64,000 nucleotides of DNA, from the NCBI GenBank assembly GCA_000621425.1, contig KK211275.1, positions 62,001-126,000 of the forward strand, in the 5' to 3' direction. The stretch's first letter is position 1. Every line of letters begins with the position of its first letter. Shown piece by piece: positions 8,706 through 15,734 of the stretch. A model generated the notes under the pieces. The model had not been told where the DNA came from, did not search any database, and saw nothing but the letters and a program-made list of their open reading frames with translations. Position numbers and translations under genes: made by a program. Source of the stretch: Lachnospiraceae bacterium AB2028 (GTDB taxonomy: Bacteria > Bacillota > Clostridia > Lachnospirales > Lachnospiraceae).

Positions 8706-11117
8706 ATGAATAAGAAAAAGAATAAGACGAGCCAAGGTAAAGTTTTATTATCATTGATTCTCGTAATAGCTATGATGGCCGGATTTACCGGAATAGCCGG
8801 ATGTGGCAAAAATGAACCGGCACCGCTTTCAGAATACTGGACGGCTGATTCCGCAGCTGCGGACAGCCTAAGGAACTATGTGGCCAAAGTTACGGATGAA
8901 AAGGATACGGAAAACTTTATCCCTGTAGAGGACCGCATAGCAGTATTTGATATGGACGGTACTCTTACCTGTGAGACCTATTACACCTATTATGACACAA
9001 TGATGTTCATAAACTATTGCCTTGTTGATCATCCGGAAAGGGTATCGGATGACCTGAAGGCAGCGGCAGCAGAGATAAAGCCCGGATACACTGCAGGGGA
9101 GGAGCTGGCAAGGAATTTTGCTAAGGCTTACGCAGGCATGACCGTACAGGAGCTTTATGACTATGCCGTAGAATTCGGCCAGAAGGAGACTGATAGCTTT
9201 AATAATATGCGGTATATTGACGGCTTCTACCTGCCCATGGTAGAGGTAGTGAAGTATCTCTACGACAATGACTTTACGATATATGTAGTCAGCGGAACCG
9301 AGCGTACGACCACAAGGGCCATAGTTGCCAACTCACCCATCAGTGAATATGTTTCTCCTAGCCATGTGATAGGGACTGAATTCGAGGTGAAAGTAAGGGG
9401 CAATGAGGATATCCCTTCAAATATGGATTATAAATATGCTGATGGCGACGAACTGGTATTTACGGGCGAATTCATACAGAAGAATTTAAATGCCAACAAA
9501 ACCATCTGGATAGAGAGGGAAATCGGAAAGATGCCCGTGCTTGCTTTCGGTAACAGTGGCAGTGATACCAGCATGATGAACTATGCCCTTGATGATAGAA
9601 ACCCTTATCCTTCTGAGGCTTATATGGTTGTGGCTGATGATGATGTGAGGGAGTGGGGGACACAGGACTGGGAAGAAAAATCAGCAGCCTATATTGAGCA
9701 GGGATATGTGCCCATCTCAATGAAGAATGATTTCTTAAAGATTTATCCTGATGAGATAACCAAGGCTGATGAGCAGTACACGGAAATGGAACTTAATGAT
9801 GTTGCGGAAAACAATGTTGTCCAGTTCAGTGACTATACTGCAGACTCAGCTGAAAGTGAACAGGAATATGTTGAGGCAGAGGAAGAAAACTTAAGGGCAA
9901 CACTTTCACGTGACGGTTATTCACTTGAACAGGTTGTGGTCTTAAGTAGGCACAATATCCGTGCACCGCTGTCAGGTGAAGGCTCGACACTGGATACCAT
10001 CACTCCCCATGAGTGGTTTGCCTGGTCTGCGGAAGCAAGTCAGCTGTCCATAAGGGGAGGCAACCTTGAAAATGAGATGGGGCAGTATTTCAGGAAATGG
10101 CTTGAAGCTGAGGGGCTGTTTCCCCAAAACTACCAGCCTTCGGCGGAGAAAGTCCGCATATATGCAAATTCGAAGCAGCGGACCATTGCAACCGCCCGTT
10201 TTTTTGTGGCTGGCCTTCTGCCGGTTTCAAATATGGAAGTGGAATACCATTCAGAGTTTGATACGATGGATCCTGTGTTCAATCCGGTTTTTACATATAT
10301 GTCTGATGAATATATGGCAGACGCAGAGGGAGAAATCCATGAAAATTTCGATTCTGTGATTGCAGAGCTTAGCGACAATTATGCATTGCTTGAGGACGTA
10401 ATTGACGCGGAGGAGTCTGATGATTACAAAAACGGTGTTTTCACGGGGTTCTTAACGGGTGACTCAGAATTTACATTCGAAGAGGGAAAGGAGCCTGCTG
10501 TCAGCGGCTCATTAAAGTTAGCGTGTCAGGTAAGCGATGCCCTGGTTCTGCAGTATTATGAAGAGCCGGATGATGAAAAGGCGGCCTTTGGACATAACCT
10601 TTCGCAGTCAGAATGGGAGGCTATATCTGAGATAAAGGATGTGTACGGTGATGTGCTTTTTACCGCACCGTCAGTCGCTGTTAATGTGGCCCATCCCCTT
10701 CTTGAAGAGATTGATAATGAATTCAATACGAATGGCAGGAAATTCACTTTTTTATGCGGCCATGATTCCAACCTGGCAAGTGTCCTGTCAGCGTTGGAGG
10801 TAGAGGAATACAGCCTTCCGGGAACCATAGAGAAAAAAACACCCATCGGCGCAAAGCTTGTCATCTGCAGATGGAAAAATCCTGCAGGGGAGGACCTGAT
10901 GAGCCTGGATCTGGTGTATCAAAAGACGGATCAGCTCCGCAGCATGTCGCTTCTTGGTAATGATAATCCGCCGGCAATCTACAGCCTGAAACTGCAGGGG
11001 TTAGAGGCTGATGAAAACGGGATGTACAAAGCAGAGGATGTAATGCAGCGTTTCGATGATGCCATAGGCAGGTATGATGAAATGGTTGAAGAGTACGAAC
11101 TGGACGAAGCGGCGTAA
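8706..11117 (+). CDS. lipoprotein fusing a HAD-family phosphatase with a histidine acid phosphatase (phytase-like)
   Basis: This predicted surface lipoprotein of 803 residues carries two phosphatase domains. The start at ATG 8706 is chosen because AGGGA (8693-8697) is well placed and the product begins with a basic stretch, a hydrophobic core and a lipobox ending GIAGC. An upstream ATG at 8658 would bury the signal peptide. The first domain (about 65-350) has the HAD motif D82-M-D84-G-T, then SGTE and GNSGSD further on. The second (about 405-785) has R415-H416-N-I-R419-A-P and a distal H686-D687, the catalytic pair of clan-2 histidine phosphatases such as phytase and glucose-1-phosphatase. 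The usual RHG is RHN here. An acidic linker joins them. Substrate unknown; phosphate release from organic phosphates is inferred. Confidence 0.85.
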   Translation: MNKKKNKTSQGKVLLSLILVIAMMAGFTGIAGCGKNEPAPLSEYWTADSAAADSLRNYVAKVTDEKDTENFIPVEDRIAVFDMDGTLTCETYYTYYDTMMFINYCLVDHPERVSDDLKAAAAEIKPGYTAGEELARNFAKAYAGMTVQELYDYAVEFGQKETDSFNNMRYIDGFYLPMVEVVKYLYDNDFTIYVVSGTERTTTRAIVANSPISEYVSPSHVIGTEFEVKVRGNEDIPSNMDYKYADGDELVFTGEFIQKNLNANKTIWIEREIGKMPVLAFGNSGSDTSMMNYALDDRNPYPSEAYMVVADDDVREWGTQDWEEKSAAYIEQGYVPISMKNDFLKIYPDEITKADEQYTEMELNDVAENNVVQFSDYTADSAESEQEYVEAEEENLRATLSRDGYSLEQVVVLSRHNIRAPLSGEGSTLDTITPHEWFAWSAEASQLSIRGGNLENEMGQYFRKWLEAEGLFPQNYQPSAEKVRIYANSKQRTIATARFFVAGLLPVSNMEVEYHSEFDTMDPVFNPVFTYMSDEYMADAEGEIHENFDSVIAELSDNYALLEDVIDAEESDDYKNGVFTGFLTGDSEFTFEEGKEPAVSGSLKLACQVSDALVLQYYEEPDDEKAAFGHNLSQSEWEAISEIKDVYGDVLFTAPSVAVNVAHPLLEEIDNEFNTNGRKFTFLCGHDSNLASVLSALEVEEYSLPGTIEKKTPIGAKLVICRWKNPAGEDLMSLDLVYQKTDQLRSMSLLGNDNPPAIYSLKLQGLEADENGMYKAEDVMQRFDDAIGRYDEMVEEYELDEAA

Positions 11118-11166
11118 AAAAATCGTATTATGAATAAAAATAAGCTTTTAGCGGTATGGGATATGA

Positions 11167-11172
11167 TATAAT
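11167..11172 (+). promoter_or_regulatory. Possible -10 box upstream of the STAS gene
   Basis: A perfect TATAAT sits 43 bases before the STAS start codon. The -35 region (around 11144-11149, CTTTTA) is a poor match, so this may be an activator-dependent promoter or one for another sigma factor. Confidence 0.4.
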
Positions 11173-11214
11173 AAAATGTTGTATAAACAGTTACAAAAAA
11201 CGGAGGAGAAGGGT

Positions 11215-11511
11215 ATGACAGTAAACAAGGAACTTAATGGGAGCGAACTGGTTATCAGTGTATCTGGAAGGATCGATACCACAACGGCACCGACACTTGA
11301 GGGAGAGATAAAGGATAGCCTTGACGGTGTACAGAAGCTTGTGCTGGATATTGCGGAAGTTGAATATGTTTCCTCTGCCGGACTTCGTGTATTCCTTTCT
11401 ACACATAAGACCATGTCGAAGCAGGGCAGTATGGTAGTAAAGAATGTTTCCGAGAGCGTTAAGGAAATTTTTGAAGTTACCGGATTTGCAGATATACTCA
11501 CATTAGAATAA
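11215..11511 (+). CDS. STAS-domain anti-sigma-factor antagonist
   Basis: This 98-residue single-domain protein matches SpoIIAA/RsbV-type anti-anti-sigma factors, which bind and neutralise an anti-sigma kinase when unphosphorylated. The hallmark is VSSAGLRVFLS. Ser54, the second serine of S53-S54-A-G-L, aligns with the phosphorylated serine of SpoIIAA. The start is ATG 11215 with a strong GGAGGAG at 11202-11208. An earlier in-frame ATG at 11176 lacks a ribosome site. The gene is followed by a SpoIIE-like phosphatase that would dephosphorylate it. No anti-sigma kinase or sigma factor gene is adjacent. Confidence 0.9.
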   Translation: MTVNKELNGSELVISVSGRIDTTTAPTLEGEIKDSLDGVQKLVLDIAEVEYVSSAGLRVFLSTHKTMSKQGSMVVKNVSESVKEIFEVTGFADILTLE

Positions 11512-11526
11512 AAAAAGCAAAAGAAT

Positions 11527-11555
11527 GATCCCTTGGATATCATAAGCAAGGGGTC
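11527..11555 (+). repeat. Inverted repeat between STAS and phosphatase genes
   Basis: GATCCCTTG (11527-11535) pairs with CAAGGGGTC (11547-11555) through one G-U pair, closing an 11-nt loop. No T-run follows, so it is more likely an mRNA-processing or stability hairpin than a full terminator. It sits between the antagonist and phosphatase genes and could set their relative expression. Confidence 0.5.
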
Positions 11556-11587
11556 AATTTGACGTTAAAAAATACGAAGGCAAGTTT

Positions 11588-13624
11588 ATGTTTTTGATGG
11601 TCTTACAAATGACAGGTGTCACGTCACTGTATGTTTTGCTTACGGTGGCAGTGTGGTACCTGACGAAGGATAAAAAGCTTGGGCTGGTTGGAAAGGTGCT
11701 GATCGGTATTGTTTTTGGTATCAGTTCCATCCTGTCCACTCATTATGGCATATCTTTCGACAATATGGTCATTAATGTGAGGGATATCGGTCCCCTTGCA
11801 GCAGGTCTGTTCTTTTCACCTGTTTCAGGCATTATCGCCGGTCTTATGGGCGGAATTGAAAGATATATTGCGGGAACATATTTCGGGGTAGGTTCATATA
11901 CGAGGGTGGCCTGCAGTGTTTCGACCTGTCTGGCAGGTTTTGTGGCCATGGCTATGAACCGCAAGATGTTCAAGGGCCGGAAGCCGTCACCGTTCTATGC
12001 TTTTTTCATGGGCGCGGTAATGGAAGTGTTCCATATGTATGTGGTATTCATTACCCACCGTGATGACATGAAGATGGCATTCCTTGTGGTAAGTACCTGT
12101 GCTATACCTATGATCCTGTTTACGGGTTTAGGTATGGCGGTATCTTCCGGAGTGCTCCAGATTTTCACTGGTGAATGGCGCAATCCCTTCAGGAAGGTTG
12201 ATGAGGAAAGTGAATCTCTGTCACAGAAATTCCAGCGATATCTTTTCCTTGTGGTTTCGGTTGTAATTCTTGGGAGCTTTCTGTTCTCCTTTGTTCTCCA
12301 GACCCGTTCTGCTGACCAGGACTGCCGGCTGATGCTGACGGAAAACTTTGAAACAATCCGTGATAATTATTTGGCTGGTGAAAAGGATCTCAGGGCTGAC
12401 AGCACGGTATCGTACTGCATTATCGGCCCTAACAGGCGTATACTAAAGGGTGTGGACCAGGGAGAAGTAATTCCTGAAGATGAGTATGAGCAGATAGTAG
12501 GAAACCTGGGCTATGTTTGTAAAGAGGAGTTTAGGGGCGTAAGGTCAATGGTTTATGCAGACCGGCTGGATGTTAATACGCTCCTTGTCACTGCGATGAG
12601 CATCAGTGAAGTGTACTGGTACAGAAATGCGCAGGCATACGAGATGGCTCTTGCTGATGTGCTTTTGTTCGCAGTCATCTATGTGCTTATAGCATTCCTT
12701 GTAAATCAGATTGTTGTTAATAACATAAGGATGATCAATGAATCCCTTGGAAAGATAACCAACGGAAATTTGAACGAGGTGGTATCTGTAAGGAATTCTT
12801 CGGAATTTGCGTCGCTGTCTGATGACATCAACCAGACCGTTGTGGCGCTAAAGGGATATATAGATGCTGCGGAAAAGAGGATAGAGCAGGAGCTTATCCT
12901 TGCACAGACCATCCAGGCATCTGCGCTGCCGCAGGTATTTAAATTCCCGGACAGGGAGGATCTGGAACTGTTTGCAACTATGAAGCCTGCAAAAGAAGTA
13001 GGTGGGGATTTTTATGATTTCTTCTTCGTTGACAGGGACAATATCGCCCTTGTTATTGCGGATGTTTCAGGCAAAGGAATTCCTGCAGCGCTGTTCATGA
13101 TGCGTAGCAAGACTGCCATAAGAAGCTATGCGAAGTCGGGCTGTACCCCTGAAGAGGTCATATCAAAGGCAAATGATGCCCTGTGCGAAGGCAATGATGC
13201 GGAAATGTTTGTCACGGTGTGGATCGGAATCGTAGACATGGTGACCGGGCGGATGCGCTGTGCGAATGCAGGACATGAATATCCTGTGATAAAAAGGGCT
13301 GGCGGGGATTATGAATTGATAAAGGATAAGCATACCATGCCCCTTGCTGCTTTTCCCGGAATAAAGGCGGCACCGTATGAAATGCAGCTCCATCATGGAG
13401 ACCGTATATTCGTTTATACCGATGGTGTACCTGAAGCCATAAACAATTCAGAGGAACAGTATGGAACAGACAGGATGCTTGATGTGCTGAATAGCGTAAA
13501 GGATAAGAGCGTTACGGAAACACTGCCAGTTATTTCTGAAAGCATAAATGAGTTCAAGCAGGATGCGGACCAGTTCGATGACATAACCATGCTGGGATTT
13601 GAGTTCATAAATCCGAAGGTATAG
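11588..13624 (+). CDS. membrane SpoIIE/RsbU-type PP2C phosphatase with 5TM sensor and HAMP domain
   Basis: This 678-residue sensor phosphatase probably activates the STAS protein encoded upstream. The first roughly 210 residues are hydrophobic and resemble the 5TM-5TMR/LytS-type membrane sensor. A helix at about 215-235, an extracytoplasmic loop (about 240-350), another helix (about 355-378) and a HAMP-like segment follow. The C-terminal PP2C domain (about 440-675) has AKEVGGDFYDFF, VIADVSGKGIPAALFM and YTDGVPEA, the SpoIIE-type metal-binding motifs. The start at ATG 11588 has AAGG at 11577-11580. A partner-switching role is known for the family. The signal and the sigma factor it controls here are unknown. 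A strong terminator follows. Confidence 0.88.
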   Translation: MFLMVLQMTGVTSLYVLLTVAVWYLTKDKKLGLVGKVLIGIVFGISSILSTHYGISFDNMVINVRDIGPLAAGLFFSPVSGIIAGLMGGIERYIAGTYFGVGSYTRVACSVSTCLAGFVAMAMNRKMFKGRKPSPFYAFFMGAVMEVFHMYVVFITHRDDMKMAFLVVSTCAIPMILFTGLGMAVSSGVLQIFTGEWRNPFRKVDEESESLSQKFQRYLFLVVSVVILGSFLFSFVLQTRSADQDCRLMLTENFETIRDNYLAGEKDLRADSTVSYCIIGPNRRILKGVDQGEVIPEDEYEQIVGNLGYVCKEEFRGVRSMVYADRLDVNTLLVTAMSISEVYWYRNAQAYEMALADVLLFAVIYVLIAFLVNQIVVNNIRMINESLGKITNGNLNEVVSVRNSSEFASLSDDINQTVVALKGYIDAAEKRIEQELILAQTIQASALPQVFKFPDREDLELFATMKPAKEVGGDFYDFFFVDRDNIALVIADVSGKGIPAALFMMRSKTAIRSYAKSGCTPEEVISKANDALCEGNDAEMFVTVWIGIVDMVTGRMRCANAGHEYPVIKRAGGDYELIKDKHTMPLAAFPGIKAAPYEMQLHHGDRIFVYTDGVPEAINNSEEQYGTDRMLDVLNSVKDKSVTETLPVISESINEFKQDADQFDDITMLGFEFINPKV

Positions 13625-13665
13625 TAACACATTCAAAGTAAAATATAGTCCGGGTAATAGAGATC

Positions 13666-13699
13666 ACCGTTTTCCCTTAGGGGAGAACGGTTTTTTTTT
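13666..13699 (+). terminator. Rho-independent terminator after the SpoIIE-type gene
   Basis: An 11-bp stem (ACCGTTTTCCC with GGGAGAACGGT, one G-U pair) is followed by nine T residues at 13691-13699. It insulates the partner-switching pair from the dcw cluster. Confidence 0.92.
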
Positions 13700-13711
13700 A
13701 TTAATTTTGTC

Positions 13712-13740
13712 TTGAAAAAAAAACAAATGGGGATTAAAAT
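13712..13740 (+). promoter_or_regulatory. Predicted sigmaA promoter of the dcw cluster (PmraZ)
   Basis: TTGAAA (13712-13717) and TAAAAT (13735-13740) are separated by exactly 17 bp. Transcription would start near 13747, just before the first MraZ repeat, so repressor bound there would block initiation. Confidence 0.8.
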
Positions 13741-13748
13741 AGGAAATG

Positions 13749-13808
13749 TGGTGAAAAATGGTGAAAAATAGCAGATTGTGGCGAATTTTGGCGAAATATG
13801 GTGAAAAT
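13749..13808 (+). promoter_or_regulatory. MraZ operator: six 10-bp direct repeats
   Basis: Six units with an exact 10-bp period fill 13749-13808: TGGTGAAAAA, TGGTGAAAAA, TAGCAGATTG, TGGCGAATTT, TGGCGAAATA and TGGTGAAAAT. Only the third departs from TGGYGA. Known MraZ operators are short TGG-containing direct repeats with a 10-bp period just upstream of mraZ, matching both sequence type and position. The last unit also supplies GGTGA, the ribosome-binding site of mraZ. Confidence 0.85.
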
Positions 13809-13810
13809 CC

Positions 13811-14248
13811 GTGTATAAAAGCGATTTTGTCCATACAATTGATGAAAAAGGAAGACTTATAATCCCGGCTAAGTTTAGGGAACAGCTGGGGTGTGGTTTT
13901 GTCATTACTAAAGGACTGGATAGATGTCTTTGGGTACTGGATGCGGAAAGCTGGAATAAACTGGAATATAAATTGCGCGGCATGTCTGTTCTGAATCCTG
14001 TCACAAGAAAGCTGCAGAGACATTTCAGTGCCAGCGCGATAGACGGAGAAACGGATAAGCAGGGGCGCATTCTACTGCCGCCGTCATTAAGGGCTTATGC
14101 AGAGCTTGATAAAGAAGTGCTGATCTGTGGTACCACAAACAGGATTGAAATATGGAACAGCAGATTATTTGAAGAAAGCAATTCCGGACCTGAAGAAATT
14201 GCGGCATTTGCCGAGGAAACAGGACTTGTCACGGATCTCTCATTCTGA
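13811..14248 (+). CDS. mraZ: transcriptional regulator MraZ
   Basis: MraZ is a ring-forming AbrB-fold DNA-binding protein that represses the dcw operon. The 145-residue protein has two SpoVT/AbrB-like repeats. The first holds HTIDEKGRLIIPAKFREQLG, the second the related DKQGRILLPPSLRAYA; both carry the conserved GR-I/L-P signature. The start is GTG 13811, because the family N-terminus begins about ten residues before HTIDEKGR and GGTGA at 13800-13804 is well placed. Autoregulation is indicated by the repeats directly upstream. It heads the cluster running to ftsZ. Confidence 0.95.
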   Translation: MYKSDFVHTIDEKGRLIIPAKFREQLGCGFVITKGLDRCLWVLDAESWNKLEYKLRGMSVLNPVTRKLQRHFSASAIDGETDKQGRILLPPSLRAYAELDKEVLICGTTNRIEIWNSRLFEESNSGPEEIAAFAEETGLVTDLSF

Positions 14249-14310
14249 TACGGCAGCTGGTCGGCAGAACAGGGTAGTGTTCACTGCAATCTAAATAAAA
14301 TGGTGTATGG

Positions 14311-15258
14311 ATGTCTGAAGTGGATTTTTATCATATTCCGGTCCTTTTAAAAGAAGTGATCGACGGGCTGAATATAAAACCTGATGGAATATATGTTGAT
14401 GGTACTGTGGGCGGCGGAGGCCATTCATCGGAAATAGCAAAGCGGCTTAATGAAAAGGGCAGGTTATACTGTTTCGATCAGGACAGTGAAGCACTTGCGG
14501 CAGCTAAGGAGAGGCTTAAGGAATACGGAGACAGGGTTGTTTTCATCCATGACAATTATGTTAATGCGGTAAGCGTATTGCAGGGGATGGGGATAGAAGG
14601 AGTTGACGGCATACTGCTGGATATAGGAGTTTCTTCCTATCAGCTGGATAATCCGGAGAGAGGATTTTCGTATAATGCGGATGCTCCGCTGGATATGAGA
14701 ATGAATCGTGAAAATGCCCTCTCAGCATACGATATAGTAAATACTTACAGTAAAAACGAACTTTCCCGGATACTCAGGGAGTACGGTGAAGAAAGATTCG
14801 CTGACCGGATAGCATCGAATATTGTAAAGGCAAGGGAAAAGGAACCTTTAGGTACAACCTTTGAGCTTAACGAGATTATTAAAGCTTCGATACCGGCCAA
14901 GATGCTTTCGGAAAATGGACATCCGTCCAAACGGACTTTTCAGGCTCTGCGGATAGAGTGTAACAAAGAACTGGATGTGTTAAAGAGTTCAATAGACGGA
15001 ATGATAGATTTTTTAAGGCCTGAAGGCAGATTGTTGATAATCAGTTTTCAGTCACTTGAAGACAGAATTGTAAAAAACGCATTCAAGACAGCAGAAAATC
15101 CATGTACCTGCCCACCATCATTTCCTAAATGTGTATGCGGTAAGGTATCAAGAGGAAGAACGGTAACCAGACACCCTGTAACCGCAAGCGAAGAAGAACT
15201 GGAAAAGAATCGCAGGTCAAAGCCTGCAAAACTCAGGATATTTGAGAGGAAAGAGTAA
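14311..15258 (+). CDS. rsmH: 16S rRNA (cytosine1402-N4)-methyltransferase RsmH
   Basis: RsmH (MraW) methylates N4 of C1402 in the ribosomal P site. The 315-residue protein shows the SAM-binding motif VDGTVGGGGHS near residue 30, GILLDIGVSSYQLD, ERGFSY and the C-terminal PVTASEEELEKNRRSKPAKLRI segment, all strongly conserved. It sits in the canonical position after mraZ, 62 bases downstream, with only a weak ribosome site (GGTG). It ends directly against ftsL: the TAA stop is followed at once by ATG. Confidence 0.97.
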   Translation: MSEVDFYHIPVLLKEVIDGLNIKPDGIYVDGTVGGGGHSSEIAKRLNEKGRLYCFDQDSEALAAAKERLKEYGDRVVFIHDNYVNAVSVLQGMGIEGVDGILLDIGVSSYQLDNPERGFSYNADAPLDMRMNRENALSAYDIVNTYSKNELSRILREYGEERFADRIASNIVKAREKEPLGTTFELNEIIKASIPAKMLSENGHPSKRTFQALRIECNKELDVLKSSIDGMIDFLRPEGRLLIISFQSLEDRIVKNAFKTAENPCTCPPSFPKCVCGKVSRGRTVTRHPVTASEEELEKNRRSKPAKLRIFERKE

Positions 15259-15681
15259 ATGAGAAGAACTGATTATGTACATGGAAGTGCAGCAAGGGAA
15301 CTGGAAAGGGAAGTCCTGGAAAGAAATGTATGGGAAGGCGGCGCATCGGAAAAGCAGCCCGGTCTTTCTGTAACAAATTGGATGCTTCTTGTCCTGATGT
15401 TTGTTATACTTGTATCCGGATTTGTATATTCCATCCGTCTGATGTCGGAGATAGCAGTTGCCAGGAATAAATATACCCAGGCATATGCCGAATATGAGAA
15501 AATAAAAGATGATAATGATAATGTGGAAGAGGCTATCCAGAATGATATAAACATGGAGGAAGTCCGCAGGATAGCTACCGTTGAGCTTGGAATGAAACTT
15601 CCGGGAGAGGGTCAGATGGTTACTTATTCATCTGATATTAATGATTATGTTGAACAATATGCTGATGTGACCCCGCGTTAG
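15259..15681 (+). CDS. ftsL: cell-division protein FtsL-like
   Basis: This is a small bitopic division protein, probably FtsL, which with FtsB/DivIC and FtsQ/DivIB links septal wall synthesis to the divisome. Of 140 residues, the first 34 are charged and cytoplasmic. One membrane helix follows (about 36-58, WMLLVLMFVILVSGFVYSI), then a predicted coiled coil (about 62-100) and a short extracytoplasmic tail. FtsL is poorly conserved, so the call rests on topology and on its place between rsmH and the division transpeptidase. GAGAGG at 15244-15249 is its ribosome site. Confidence 0.8.
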   Translation: MRRTDYVHGSAARELEREVLERNVWEGGASEKQPGLSVTNWMLLVLMFVILVSGFVYSIRLMSEIAVARNKYTQAYAEYEKIKDDNDNVEEAIQNDINMEEVRRIATVELGMKLPGEGQMVTYSSDINDYVEQYADVTPR

Positions 15682-15734
15682 GATGGGAAAGCTATATATC
15701 AGTATTAATTTAGTATGCAAGAGTAAGAAAACAT

